Source of the DNA: Sporocytophaga myxococcoides DSM 11118
Lineage (GTDB): Bacteria > Bacteroidota > Bacteroidia > Cytophagales > Cytophagaceae
Assembly: GCF_000426725.1 (NCBI RefSeq)
Contig: NZ_KE384560.1
Coordinates: 310,001 to 374,000 of the forward strand
DNA length: 64,000 nt
Reading direction: 5' to 3'
Position numbers and translations under genes: made by a program. This document shows, in pieces, positions 51,510 through 60,594 of the stretch. The notes under the pieces were generated by a model. That model ran no database searches and was not told where the DNA came from. It saw only the letters and a list, made by a program, of their open reading frames with translations. How positions within the stretch are numbered: position 1 is the first letter of the stretch; every line of letters starts with the position of its first letter.

Positions 51510-52661
51510 ATGATTACAAAAAGTACGGGATCCAAGCTGCCTGACATCGGTACGACAATCTTTACGATTATGTCACAGATGGCCAGAGATTATAATGCTA
51601 TTAATCTTGCACAGGGTTTTCCGGATTTTAAATGTTCAAACGACCTGGTCGACTTGGTTACCTTTTATATGAAAAAAGGCTTTAATCAGTATGCTCCAAT
51701 GACCGGTGTTCAGGTTTTAAGAGAAAAAATAGCTGTTAAGTCAAAAGAGTTGTATGGAGCTTCAGTTGATCCTGATAAAGAAGTCACTCTTACCTGTGGT
51801 GCCACAGAGGCTTGTTATACCGCTATTACATCGATCGTAAAACCAGGTGATGAAGTAATCATTTTTGAACCAGCGTTTGATTGTTATATCCCTGCCATCC
51901 AGCTTTCCGGTGGCAAGCCTGTATTTATTGAATTGCAATATCCTGACTATAAAATAGACTGGGATCTGGTAAGAAAAAAGATCACTGAAAAAACCTCTCT
52001 GATTATAATAAATTCCCCCCACAATCCTACGGGGGCAATAATATCAAAACAAGATATTGACGCTTTAACCGAGCTCGTCAGAGATACAGATATCACTATA
52101 CTAAGCGATGAGGTATATGAGCATATCATATTTGACAGAGCTGAGCATCATAGCTTTTTGAAATATCCTGAGTTGAGAGAAAGAAGCTTTGTGATCAGTT
52201 CTTTTGGTAAGACTTATCACACCACCGGTTGGAGAATGGGATATTGTATCGCCCCAGAGCATCTTTCAACTGAATTCAGAAAAGTCCATCAGTACAATAC
52301 GTTCAGTGTACCTACTCCCATGCAGTATGCCCTTGCTGATTTCCTGGAGAAAAAAGAAGAGTATCTTGGATTGCCTGATTTTTATCAAAGAAAGAGAGAT
52401 TTGTTTCTGAATCTTATGAGTAGGTCCAGGTTTAAAGGAATACCATCTTCAGGAACATATTTTCAATTGATGAATTTCGGAGATATTGCCAATGAGTCTG
52501 ATGTTGATTTCGCTGCAAGGCTCACAAGAGAATCAGGAGTTGCCTGCATACCGATTTCCGTTTTTTATCACACCAAAAAAGATGACAGCATTATAAGGTT
52601 TTGCTTTGCTAAAGAAGATGAAACCCTTGAAAACGCCGCGAGAAAGCTATGCAGGATCTGA
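51510..52661 (+). CDS. PLP-dependent aminotransferase (YbdL/kynurenine aminotransferase type)
   Basis: 383 aa, class I fold. PLP Lys lies in SSFGKTYHTTGWRMGY; NSPHNPTGAIISKQDI holds the conserved Asn; DEVYEHIIFD holds the Asp that pairs with the PLP nitrogen; IRFCFAKEDETLENA supplies the substrate-carboxylate Arg. The opening INLAQGFPDFKCSNDLVDLV and YAPMTGVQVLREKIA fit the methionine/glutamine aminotransferases (YbdL, KAT, MtnE-like). It is followed, with a 13-bp overlap, by an omega-amidase-type gene. Such a pair carries out glutamine-dependent transamination of 2-oxo acids such as 4-methylthio-2-oxobutanoate. It starts 1 bp after def. Confidence 0.9.
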   Translation: MITKSTGSKLPDIGTTIFTIMSQMARDYNAINLAQGFPDFKCSNDLVDLVTFYMKKGFNQYAPMTGVQVLREKIAVKSKELYGASVDPDKEVTLTCGATEACYTAITSIVKPGDEVIIFEPAFDCYIPAIQLSGGKPVFIELQYPDYKIDWDLVRKKITEKTSLIIINSPHNPTGAIISKQDIDALTELVRDTDITILSDEVYEHIIFDRAEHHSFLKYPELRERSFVISSFGKTYHTTGWRMGYCIAPEHLSTEFRKVHQYNTFSVPTPMQYALADFLEKKEEYLGLPDFYQRKRDLFLNLMSRSRFKGIPSSGTYFQLMNFGDIANESDVDFAARLTRESGVACIPISVFYHTKKDDSIIRFCFAKEDETLENAARKLCRI

Positions 52662-53428
52662 AGATAACTCTGGTTCAAACACCTCTTTTCTGGAAAAATA
52701 GTGGGGCTAACCTTGCCATGCTTGAAGAGAAGCTCTGGCAGATGAAAGAGCAATCTGATCTTATTATCCTTCCGGAAATGTTTACTACAGGTTTTTCGAT
52801 GGATGCGGCTGAACTTGCCGAACCCATGAACCTGACTGCTTTTAAATGGATGAAGCAGATGGCTGCGCAAAAGAAAGCTGTCATTACTGGAAGTGTTATA
52901 ATCAAGGAGGGGGATAAATTTCATAATCGTCTGATTTGGATGGAGCCAGACGGAAGTTTTGATGCATATGACAAAAGGCATCTCTTCAGAATGGCTGGTG
53001 AAGACAAGGTGTACACGGCTGGAATTAAAAAACTCATTAAAGAAATAAAAGGCTGGAAAATTTGTCCTTTAGTCTGTTATGATCTTAGATTTCCAGTATT
53101 TAGCAGAAACCGTCAAAATGAATATGATCTTCTGATATATGTAGCAAACTGGCCTGCTGCAAGAAATGTAGCATGGAAAACTCTTTTAAGGGCAAGGGCT
53201 ATCGAAAATATATCTTATGTGGCTGGAGTAAACAGGATAGGGACTGATGGAAAAGATTTGGAGTATTCAGGAGATAGTGCAGTGATTGGTCCTGTTGGTG
53301 AATATATTGAAGAGCTTAATGATCGTGAAGAGCTTAAAACAATAACATTAAGCGCAGAGCATTTAAATGCATTCCGGCAAAAATTCCCTGCTCATCTGGA
53401 TGCCGATTCATTTGAGCTTGAGCTTTGA
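52649..53428 (+). CDS. Omega-amidase / YafV-type carbon-nitrogen hydrolase
   Basis: 259 aa nitrilase-superfamily enzyme. The Glu-Lys-Cys triad is visible as Glu in IILPEMFTTGFSM, Lys in YDKRHLFRM and Cys in CPLVCYDLRFPVF; NWPAARNVAWKTLLRARAIE is the conserved helix seen in YafV and Nit2. The reaction is deamidation of 2-oxoglutaramate (and 2-oxosuccinamate) to 2-oxoglutarate and ammonia. This completes transamination with glutamine by the overlapping aminotransferase, making it irreversible; a role in methionine salvage is likely. Its 3' end overlaps the converging gene at 53392 by 37 bp. Confidence 0.92.
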   Translation: MQDLKITLVQTPLFWKNSGANLAMLEEKLWQMKEQSDLIILPEMFTTGFSMDAAELAEPMNLTAFKWMKQMAAQKKAVITGSVIIKEGDKFHNRLIWMEPDGSFDAYDKRHLFRMAGEDKVYTAGIKKLIKEIKGWKICPLVCYDLRFPVFSRNRQNEYDLLIYVANWPAARNVAWKTLLRARAIENISYVAGVNRIGTDGKDLEYSGDSAVIGPVGEYIEELNDREELKTITLSAEHLNAFRQKFPAHLDADSFELEL

Positions 53429-53808
53429 ATGAAAGCAATTAAGTCCTGAACATTTGGATTCTTAATTTTAGCAAATGATTTTAAAGAAGCCAGCATTTTT
53501 TCAACGATCGCATGTTCTCCAATTAAAATTGCAGTCAGATATTCTTTTGATCTCAGTAATGTTTCGCAGAAGGGAATAATTCCCTTAGAGACATTGTCCA
53601 AAGCCTCTATGATAACCAATGTATTTTTATTCTCTTTCTTATTTTCTTCCAGAATTTTCGAAAAGTACCCGTAAAGAACAGCATCACTGTAATTGTCAAA
53701 ATCAAAAAAAGTTGCAGAGGGAAATTGCTCTTTAAGGCTGGTTAGTAATGTATTTCCATATTGAAAATCCTGACCAGAAGAAATTGAAAAGAAAATGATT
53801 GTATTCAT
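53392..53808 (-). CDS. Unknown small protein, Rossmann-like opening
   Basis: 138 aa, not recognised. It starts with a strand followed by a glycine- and serine-containing loop (NTIIFFSISSGQDFQYGNTL), and has internal strands (NTLVIIEAL and YLTAILIGEHA), consistent with a small alpha/beta fold. Its 3' end runs 37 bp into the omega-amidase gene on the other strand, which is tolerable for a real gene. Codon use resembles its neighbours. It diverges from murF, sharing an intergenic region of about 70 bp. Confidence 0.5.
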   Translation of the reverse strand: MNTIIFFSISSGQDFQYGNTLLTSLKEQFPSATFFDFDNYSDAVLYGYFSKILEENKKENKNTLVIIEALDNVSKGIIPFCETLLRSKEYLTAILIGEHAIVEKMLASLKSFAKIKNPNVQDLIAFIQSSSSNESASR

Positions 53809-53879
53809 GGTTAATTTGAAAACAAAGTAATTTTAAATACCGTTTTTGCCTAACTTGCCCTTTAAGTTTGTTAGAAGAT

Positions 53880-55163
53880 ATGGAAATAAATCAAATTTAT
53901 CAGAAATATAAAGAAACACGTTCAGTTTCTACAGATACAAGAAAGATTGAAAAGGACTGCATGTTTTTTGCCCTGAAAGGTCCTAATTTTAATGGTAATA
54001 CTTTTGCTGAAGAAGCCTTGAAACAAGGTGCAAAATATGCAGTAATTGATGAAGCTCAGTTCAAAAAGGATGATAGATTTATCCTTGTAGAAGATGTATT
54101 GGCAGCATTGCAGCAGCTGGCAAATTTTCACAGAAAGCAACTTGCCATACCAATCGTTGCGATAACCGGATCGAATGGGAAAACGACAACTAAAGAGCTT
54201 GTCAATGCAGTGCTTGCAAAAAAGTATAAAACCTATGCAACAAGAGGCAACCTTAACAATCACATAGGAATCCCTCTGACACTTCTGGCAATGGATGAAA
54301 CCATAGAATTGGGCATTGTTGAAATGGGGGCAAATCATCAGAAAGAAATTGAAGGGTATTGCAAGATTGCGGAGCCTGATTTTGGTTTGATCACCAATAT
54401 CGGAAAGGCTCACTTGGAAGGGTTCGGAGGCGAGGAAGGCGTTAAGAAGGGGAAAGGAGAGTTGTACGACTATTTGCTGGGTTCGGGAAAAAATATATTC
54501 CTGAACACGAATGATGAGATATTGAAAAGCATTTCAAAGTTTTCAGCTCCTGTAACTTATCCAAATAAAGGTAATTTTTATGAATGCTCATTTATAGACG
54601 CTTCACCTTTTATCCGATTCAAAACGGAGGATGGAACAGTTGTAAATACACAACTTTTAGGTGCTTATAACTTCCCTAACATTGCTGGGGCGCTTTGTAT
54701 AGGTAAGTATTTCAAGGTTCCTGCCGAATCCGCCAATGAGGCTATTGCCTCCTATAATCCTGAAAACAATCGTTCACAGGTAATCAAAAAGGAAGATCTT
54801 ACGCTTATATTGGATGCCTACAATGCTAATCCTTCAAGTATGAAGGCAGCTATAGAAAACTTTGCGGCCATGTCTACTGCCAATAAGAAGGTTATGGTAT
54901 TGGGAGATATGTTTGAACTAGGAGAGCAAAGTGAAGGGGAGCATAGAAACCTTGGTAAGCTAATAGGGGCCCTTCAATTTGACTCTGTATTCCTTTGCGG
55001 AAAGATGATGAAGTATGCTTCTGAAGAATTGAAGTCAGCAAAATATTTTTCTGAAAAAGCTGAACTGGAGAAGTTTGTAGAAGGAAATAAACTAAAGGAT
55101 TCTACTATACTTATCAAAGGGTCAAGAGGTATGGGGCTTGAAACATTAGTCAGACTCATTTGA
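53880..55163 (+). CDS. murF: UDP-N-acetylmuramoyl-tripeptide--D-alanyl-D-alanine ligase
   Basis: 427 aa. Adds D-Ala-D-Ala to UDP-MurNAc-tripeptide, the last cytoplasmic step of peptidoglycan precursor synthesis. The ATP loop is ITGSNGKTTTKELV, followed by GNLNNHIGIPLTLLAMD, VEMGANHQKEIEGY, ITNIGKAHLEGFGG, ILDAYNANPSSMKAA, VLGDMFELGEQS and ILIKGSRGMGLE. The ATG at 53880 (MEINQIYQKYKET) is chosen over a TTG at 53868. A TAAGTTTG motif ending 9 nt before that ATG could be its -7 element. It diverges from the unknown gene at 53392. Confidence 0.95.
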   Translation: MEINQIYQKYKETRSVSTDTRKIEKDCMFFALKGPNFNGNTFAEEALKQGAKYAVIDEAQFKKDDRFILVEDVLAALQQLANFHRKQLAIPIVAITGSNGKTTTKELVNAVLAKKYKTYATRGNLNNHIGIPLTLLAMDETIELGIVEMGANHQKEIEGYCKIAEPDFGLITNIGKAHLEGFGGEEGVKKGKGELYDYLLGSGKNIFLNTNDEILKSISKFSAPVTYPNKGNFYECSFIDASPFIRFKTEDGTVVNTQLLGAYNFPNIAGALCIGKYFKVPAESANEAIASYNPENNRSQVIKKEDLTLILDAYNANPSSMKAAIENFAAMSTANKKVMVLGDMFELGEQSEGEHRNLGKLIGALQFDSVFLCGKMMKYASEELKSAKYFSEKAELEKFVEGNKLKDSTILIKGSRGMGLETLVRLI

Positions 55164-55259
55164 GTCTGACTAATTTCTTGTATCAATTATTGCAGACTGC
55201 AAAGTTTAAGCCCACTTTAAATTGATCTTTAAATCTATACCTTATGATTATAGCATGCC

Positions 55260-56891
55260 TTATTTCTCTTCCATAAAAGGATACCTGTAATCTGTCGGTG
55301 GATTAAAATTTTCCTTTATCACTCTCGGGGAAACCCATCTTACAAGATTCAGCATAGAACCAGCTTTGTCGTTGGTACCAGAAGCCCTTGCGCCTCCAAA
55401 GGGCTGTTGGTTTACTACAGCTCCTGTTGGTTTGTCATTAATGTAAAAATTACCCGCAGCATTATAAAGCACTTTTTTCGCAAGGTTAATTGCATTATTG
55501 TCTTCAGCAAACACCGCCCCTGTAAGGGCATAGGGAGATGTTGTATTAGCGGTTCCCAGTATAGCCTCAAACTTGCTGCCTTCATAAAGATAAATAGTAA
55601 GCACAGGTCCGAAGATCTCTTCACACATGGTTACATATTTTGGGTTTTTCGCGAGGATTACCGTTGGCTGTATAAAATATCCTTTCGACTTGTCGAACGT
55701 TCCGCCAAAGAGAACTTCCGCTTCCTCACTCTTCTTTGCCTTTGTTATATATGAAGTAATTTTGTCAAAAGCCTTTTCATCAATCACTGCATTGATAAGA
55801 TTGGTGAAGTCTTCAACAGGTCCTGTCTTTATTTCTGCCAGGTCTTTTGCCATAAGATCTTTTACCTCTGGCCAAAGTTCCGCCGGAATATATGCTCTGG
55901 ATGCTGCAGAACATTTTTGCCCCTGGTATTCAAATGCTCCTCTTACAAGTGCTGTAGATAGCGCCTTTATATTGCAGGAAGAATGTGCGATTACAAAATC
56001 CTTTCCACCGGTTTCACCAACTATTCTAGGGTAAGATTTATATCTTCCGATATTTTCTCCTATTGTTTTCCATATAGTCTGAAATACCTTTGTACTGCCT
56101 GTAAAATGAATACCTCCGAAATCAGGATGTGAAAATATTACTTCTCCTGCTACGGGACCATCTACAAAGATCATGTTAATGACCCCATCAGGAAGACCGG
56201 CTTCCCTGAAGATTTCCATAAGGATATTTGCAGAATATATTTGAGTAAAGGCAGGTTTCCACACTACAGTATTTCCCATCAGAGCTGGTGCTGCTGGAAG
56301 GTTTCCGGCTATTGCTGTAAAGTTGAAAGGCGTAAGCGCGAATACAAAACCCTCTAGTGGTCTGTATTCAATATGATTTTTTACACCCTCAGGAGAAAAA
56401 GGCTGGACCTTATAAATATCCTGCATGAACGTTACATTAAATCGCAAAAAGTCAATCATTTCGCAGGCAGAATCAATCTCTGCCTGATAGACATTTTTGG
56501 ATTGGCCCAACATGGTAGCCGCATTTAGCTTTGCCCTATATGGACCGGAGACTAAGTCCGCAGCTTTCAGGAATATCTGAGCACGATCTTCCGGAGATTT
56601 CATTGCCCAGCTTTCCTTTGCTGTCATGGCAGATTTTATAGCCTTGTTGACATGATCACTTGATCCCTCATAAAAATAACCAAGCGTATGTTGGTGATCA
56701 TGCGGAGGCGTAATTTTCTTCTTAGTGTCGGTTTTAAAAGCCTTGCCTCCGATGATCATCGGTATATCCAATACCTTGGACCTTGCATCTTTTATTGCCT
56801 CTATTAATCGTGCTCGTTCCGGAGAGCCGGGCTCATAGTCACAGGTACTTTCATTAATAGCAATGTAGTTTTCAAGATCAAAGGTTTCCAT
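55260..56891 (-). CDS. pruA: L-glutamate gamma-semialdehyde dehydrogenase
   Basis: 543 aa NAD-dependent aldehyde dehydrogenase that oxidises glutamate semialdehyde (from proline via P5C) to glutamate. The length and the conserved opening of the P5CDH1 branch are present. Key blocks: IHFTGSTKVFQTIWKTIG (cofactor), IVGETGGKDFVIAHSSC (Glu), EYQGQKCSAASRAYIP (catalytic Cys), and CEEIFGPVLTIYLYE. It is the last of three closely spaced genes: YjjG-like phosphatase 11 bp before it and ferredoxin 7 bp before that. No proline dehydrogenase gene lies in the window. Confidence 0.95.
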   Translation of the reverse strand: METFDLENYIAINESTCDYEPGSPERARLIEAIKDARSKVLDIPMIIGGKAFKTDTKKKITPPHDHQHTLGYFYEGSSDHVNKAIKSAMTAKESWAMKSPEDRAQIFLKAADLVSGPYRAKLNAATMLGQSKNVYQAEIDSACEMIDFLRFNVTFMQDIYKVQPFSPEGVKNHIEYRPLEGFVFALTPFNFTAIAGNLPAAPALMGNTVVWKPAFTQIYSANILMEIFREAGLPDGVINMIFVDGPVAGEVIFSHPDFGGIHFTGSTKVFQTIWKTIGENIGRYKSYPRIVGETGGKDFVIAHSSCNIKALSTALVRGAFEYQGQKCSAASRAYIPAELWPEVKDLMAKDLAEIKTGPVEDFTNLINAVIDEKAFDKITSYITKAKKSEEAEVLFGGTFDKSKGYFIQPTVILAKNPKYVTMCEEIFGPVLTIYLYEGSKFEAILGTANTTSPYALTGAVFAEDNNAINLAKKVLYNAAGNFYINDKPTGAVVNQQPFGGARASGTNDKAGSMLNLVRWVSPRVIKENFNPPTDYRYPFMEEK

Positions 56892-56902
56892 AGTATAAGG
56901 TT

Positions 56903-57598
56903 TTATAAAACTTTATAAAGTTCGCTCAGGCAGGTAATTTCGTTTTCAGGTACAAAAGAATTGCTTCTTTGCTTGGGATTAAACCAAATATAAGGCATCC
57001 CTGCATTCATTGCACCTGTTATATCAGCATCCCAATCGTCACCGATCATGATGCTGTCGCTATTGGTTGCACTGGTTACTTTAAATGCATAATCAAATAT
57101 CTTCACGTCAGGTTTTTTAAATCCGCAGATTTCTGAATTAATGACAATCGGGAAATATTTGCTAAGCCCGGAGGTTTCCAGCTTTATGTGCTGCGTCTCC
57201 TTGAAACCGTTGGTGATGATATGTAGCTGATATTTATTTTTAAGATATTCAAGTACTTCAAGGGCAAATGGAAAAACATTTCCCTTGGCTGGACAAATGG
57301 AAAGAAACTGTTCATTGATTTTTTCAGGGACAAATTTCTCCGAAAGTCCTAATTTGTTAAAGGTCAGAATAAATCTTTTATCCCTGATGATCTCCTTGGT
57401 TATAGTGCCAGCATTGTAGTCTTTCCAGAGAGATTCATTGATCTCCGTATAGACTTCAAAGAAATCATTACAGGAGAAGGAGTTGAATGAATGCATTTGA
57501 TGCAGCTCATACAACTCCCTTAATGTTTCAAAACAATTTTTATCGAAATCCCATAGGGTGTGGTCCAGATCGAAAAAAATGTGTTTCAGGTGATTCAT
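56903..57598 (-). CDS. HAD-family nucleotidase, YjjG type
   Basis: 231 aa. HAD motif I is FFDLDHTLWDFDKNC, with the nucleophile Asp and the WDF typical of YjjG/YfnB; motif II is HIITNGFKETQ; motif III Lys lies in ICGFKKPDVKIFDY; motif IV is MIGDDWDADITGAMNAGM. YjjG hydrolyses noncanonical pyrimidine nucleoside monophosphates (house-cleaning). It sits between the ferredoxin (7 bp) and pruA (11 bp) genes in an apparent operon. Confidence 0.9.
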   Translation of the reverse strand: MNHLKHIFFDLDHTLWDFDKNCFETLRELYELHQMHSFNSFSCNDFFEVYTEINESLWKDYNAGTITKEIIRDKRFILTFNKLGLSEKFVPEKINEQFLSICPAKGNVFPFALEVLEYLKNKYQLHIITNGFKETQHIKLETSGLSKYFPIVINSEICGFKKPDVKIFDYAFKVTSATNSDSIMIGDDWDADITGAMNAGMPYIWFNPKQRSNSFVPENEITCLSELYKVL

Positions 57599-57605
57599 AA
57601 TGTAT

Positions 57606-57911
57606 TTAGAAGTTTAGCTTAAGGCGCTCAACAGGTCTGTCGTTTACGATATGCTCGTCAAATATTTCTTTAACATCTTCAGGCTGAACGTTGCCATAAA
57701 ATATACCTTCAGGGTAGACCACAACTGCAGGACCGAAAGCGCAAACGTCAAAACATCCGGCTCTTTGAGCTCTTACTTCAGAGTTGAGTTTGTTGTCCTT
57801 TACAAGTTTTTTGAACTCTTCAACCAGTTCCATACCACGTTTTTCGCCGCAGCATTTTTTTCCTTCTTCTTTCTGGTTAGTACAAATAAATATATGTTTT
57901 TTATATTTCAT
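57606..57911 (-). CDS. Thioredoxin-like [2Fe-2S] ferredoxin
   Basis: 101 aa. It has the thioredoxin-fold ferredoxin pattern: KKHIFICTNQ with a first Cys, KKCCGEKRGMEL with more Cys, and AGCFDVCAFGPAVVVYPEG with two Cys and the G-P-x-x-x-x-Y-P turn, ending in VNDRPVERLKL. This matches the stand-alone relatives of NuoE and Azotobacter FdI-like ferredoxins that hold one [2Fe-2S] cluster. The partner reductase or oxidase is not identifiable here. It begins a set of three tightly spaced genes. Confidence 0.92.
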   Translation of the reverse strand: MKYKKHIFICTNQKEEGKKCCGEKRGMELVEEFKKLVKDNKLNSEVRAQRAGCFDVCAFGPAVVVYPEGIFYGNVQPEDVKEIFDEHIVNDRPVERLKLNF

Positions 57912-57996
57912 CCTGGTATAATCCTGTTTTTGGGGTTGTTTTTTAGAAATTTATTTTTCGTGGAAGATAATCAATAAAATAAATAAAATTTGTCTT

Positions 57997-58398
57997 CTAA
58001 AGTTCAGGCAGGTGATATATTTTTAGCTTGTTGTGTAATTTCCTGACTGCAAGTTCGTTGTTGGAGTACAGCGTTCTGTATTCCTCCTGATCTTTAAGTA
58101 ATAATGGGTCTTTTTCAAGGAAAGTAAATAACTGAGCAATTATTTCATAATATGTTTCATTGATGAAATAATATGCCCACTGGTCTACCTTCTTGTATCT
58201 CAGCACTCCGGAATTCTTAAGGGTGCTTAATTGACGGCTGGTCTTGGTCTGAGTAAAATCAAGAATGAGTTCCAGATCTGAAATGCACATTTCTTTATTC
58301 CTGAATATGAGGTTCATGATCCGGATTCTGGATTCGTCGCTGAAGGCTTTGAAAATTTCAGCGCCGATTTTGAGATCAAAATGTTTAAGACGAATCAT
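57997..58398 (-). CDS. ArsR-type helix-turn-helix regulator
   Basis: 133 aa winged helix-turn-helix: FKAFSDESRIRIMNLIFRNK, CISDLELILDFTQTKTSRQL, STLKNSGVLRYKKVDQWAYY. It has a single Cys at the position where metal-sensing ArsR proteins show ELCVCDL, so arsenic-type metal sensing is unlikely. An additional C-terminal stretch of about 45 residues is unusual for minimal ArsR proteins. It ends 85 bp before the ferredoxin gene, so it could be the first gene of that operon and its regulator. Confidence 0.9.
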   Translation of the reverse strand: MIRLKHFDLKIGAEIFKAFSDESRIRIMNLIFRNKEMCISDLELILDFTQTKTSRQLSTLKNSGVLRYKKVDQWAYYFINETYYEIIAQLFTFLEKDPLLLKDQEEYRTLYSNNELAVRKLHNKLKIYHLPEL

Positions 58399-58561
58399 AA
58401 ATTTTAAAATACAAATTTAAATAAAAGCACGCTAATTGAGTACAACGATGATCTTTTCGATTAAATATAAAAAGTTGACTAGCAGAAATTTATTTTTTGA
58501 TGTATCTAGCATTTAGAAATTACGTAAAGAGGTAAAGAAAGAGAAGACCCTGAAATTTAAG

Positions 58562-60439
58562 ATGAGAAAGATTGTTTTGATAGCTTTTCTGATTTCACTT
58601 ATAGGCAGTATAGGATATGCATATGCCTTGCCCGTGGATTCAGTGAAAGTTGTTGTGATTGATGAGAAGGATAAACCTGTTTCAGCTGCTAAGATCTCCA
58701 TCGAAGGGAGCAAATTTTTTTTAACTAACAAATCAGGACTATTCAAATTCAGACCTGCTAAGGAGCTTGAGATGCCTATTAAGGTTGTTCTTGACAAAGC
58801 AGGCTTTGTAATCGACGAATATATTTTTTACGAAGAAGACAAAGAAATTGAAATAAGAGTCAAGAAGAATGAATATTTCCTTAAGGAGTTAATCATAAAG
58901 CTTTTAAATGATTCCGGCTCTGTTATGGCCAATCACATACTTGAGTATGCAGGAGAGGAATATCATACAGATAAAAAGGGAATTGCCCGAATTCCTAAAA
59001 AGAGGTTTGTCCCTGAAGATTTCATGGTTGACGGTTATAATCTTGATAAAATCAACTTTGCGGAAAAGGAGCAGACTTATGTATTGACTCTGATGCCTGA
59101 AGTAGTTGAATTACCAAAGCCTGCTCTGACAGACAATACTAAAGATACCATGAGTATGGAAAGCATTCTGGCTCTTACCCAGGAGCAGCTAGATTCCATG
59201 ATTTTTGATCAGTATAAAGAGGAGTTTGAAAAGATATCTGCTGAAATAGTTGAAGAGCGGAGAAGATTGGTTGAAAGCAATTCCAAAATCAGAGATGAGA
59301 TTGACCATATCACCAATAAGCTTAGAAACGAAAAAAACCTGACGGATGAACAAAGAGGGGAATTACAGAAATATGTAAGTAAGCTTGAAAGGTCACTTAT
59401 TGAAAACTCTCTTGCATACAACAAGGCAGAAGAAAAGACTATGTCTTTTATAGAACGTCTTAAGTTTATCATCATGCAGAAGGATTCTATCAATTACATC
59501 GCGATAAGGAAACTTCAGGCAGCAGAAAGACAAAGAATACAGGCAGAGAAGAAGGTTAAAAGAACGATTATAATTTCCAGTATCATTGCGGTTGCTTTAC
59601 TATTGCTTGCGGTGGTATTCTATTCTATTGCCAGAAAGATGAGAAGGCAGAAAAAGCAACTTGAATTATCTAACGGTGAGTTAGGTGATATTAAAGATAC
59701 GCTGTCTGAGAAATTAATAGAAAGTGATAAGCAGAAAGCAATGATAGAGGAGCAGAATCAGCAGCTTGACATGTTTGTATACAAAGCTTCTCATGATATT
59801 AAAGGTCCGCTGAAATCACTTCTTGGGCTTTCCAAACTTGGACTTACAAGTGTGAAAGATGAAAATTCGCTTGAGCTATTTACCCACATCCATAAGAGTA
59901 TTACCAAACTAGACAAGCTGGTTTCTGATTTATTATTCCTTTCAAAAGCTAAGAAAGTTGAAATTAATAACTCAAAAATTAATGTAAGCGGATTAGTGCA
60001 GGAGGTAGTGAACAGCTATAAAAACATAGAGGGATATGGAAATGTAAATATTGATATTGAAATTCCTGAAACAATTGATTTCACTTCAGATTATAATCTG
60101 TTTTATTCTGTAGTTCAGAATTTTGTTGAGAATGCGATCAAATATGCTGATAACAGCAAAGGTGATAAATATCTTAAAATAAGCGCCAGCTCAGATGATG
60201 AAAAGACGGAGTTCAGGTTTGAAGATAATGGGATGGGGATTGAGCCGGAGCATTTGCCTAAGATATTTGATATGTTTTATAAAATAAGCGAAAACTCTGC
60301 AGGTTCAGGTCTTGGCTTATATATAGTCAAATACAATGTTGAAAGACTTGGCGGTATTATAAAAGTAGAAAGCGAATTGAATAAGGGGTCTGTTTTCGTA
60401 CTTGAGTTTAAAAAAACTGCCGAATTGGTTCTAAATTAA
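58562..60439 (+). CDS. Membrane sensor histidine kinase with carboxypeptidase-like regulatory domain
   Basis: 625 aa. Signal peptide RKIVLIAFLISLIGSIGYAYA; an extracellular or periplasmic part with a beta-sandwich like the carboxypeptidase regulatory domain (DSVKVVVIDEKDKPVSAAKI); a Glu/Lys-rich coiled coil at about 210-330; one membrane helix near 336-358; a second coiled coil; HisKA with YKASHDIKGPLKSLLGL (His near 411); HATPase with FYSVVQNFVENAIKYAD, DNGMGI and GSGLGLYIV. It lacks a receiver. No response regulator is adjacent, so it is an orphan kinase. A strong hairpin follows the gene. Confidence 0.92.
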   Translation: MRKIVLIAFLISLIGSIGYAYALPVDSVKVVVIDEKDKPVSAAKISIEGSKFFLTNKSGLFKFRPAKELEMPIKVVLDKAGFVIDEYIFYEEDKEIEIRVKKNEYFLKELIIKLLNDSGSVMANHILEYAGEEYHTDKKGIARIPKKRFVPEDFMVDGYNLDKINFAEKEQTYVLTLMPEVVELPKPALTDNTKDTMSMESILALTQEQLDSMIFDQYKEEFEKISAEIVEERRRLVESNSKIRDEIDHITNKLRNEKNLTDEQRGELQKYVSKLERSLIENSLAYNKAEEKTMSFIERLKFIIMQKDSINYIAIRKLQAAERQRIQAEKKVKRTIIISSIIAVALLLLAVVFYSIARKMRRQKKQLELSNGELGDIKDTLSEKLIESDKQKAMIEEQNQQLDMFVYKASHDIKGPLKSLLGLSKLGLTSVKDENSLELFTHIHKSITKLDKLVSDLLFLSKAKKVEINNSKINVSGLVQEVVNSYKNIEGYGNVNIDIEIPETIDFTSDYNLFYSVVQNFVENAIKYADNSKGDKYLKISASSDDEKTEFRFEDNGMGIEPEHLPKIFDMFYKISENSAGSGLGLYIVKYNVERLGGIIKVESELNKGSVFVLEFKKTAELVLN

Positions 60440-60506
60440 AAATCAGGTCCGGAAACTGAAGATAGGGGGCTTCTTCTGCTATTCCATGAACTGATAAAAA
60501 ATCGTT

Positions 60507-60540
60507 AAGATCTGTACTGACTAAGCTTAGTACAGATCTT
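60507..60540 (+). terminator. Hairpin after the histidine kinase gene
   Basis: AAGATCTGTACT / AGTACAGATCTT, perfect 12-bp arms around GACTAAGCTT, followed by CATTATTTTC, a weak T-tract. Confidence 0.6.
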
Positions 60541-60594
60541 CATTATTTTCATATAAAGACATATTTTAACTGATTGAAAAATAATCATACAAGC

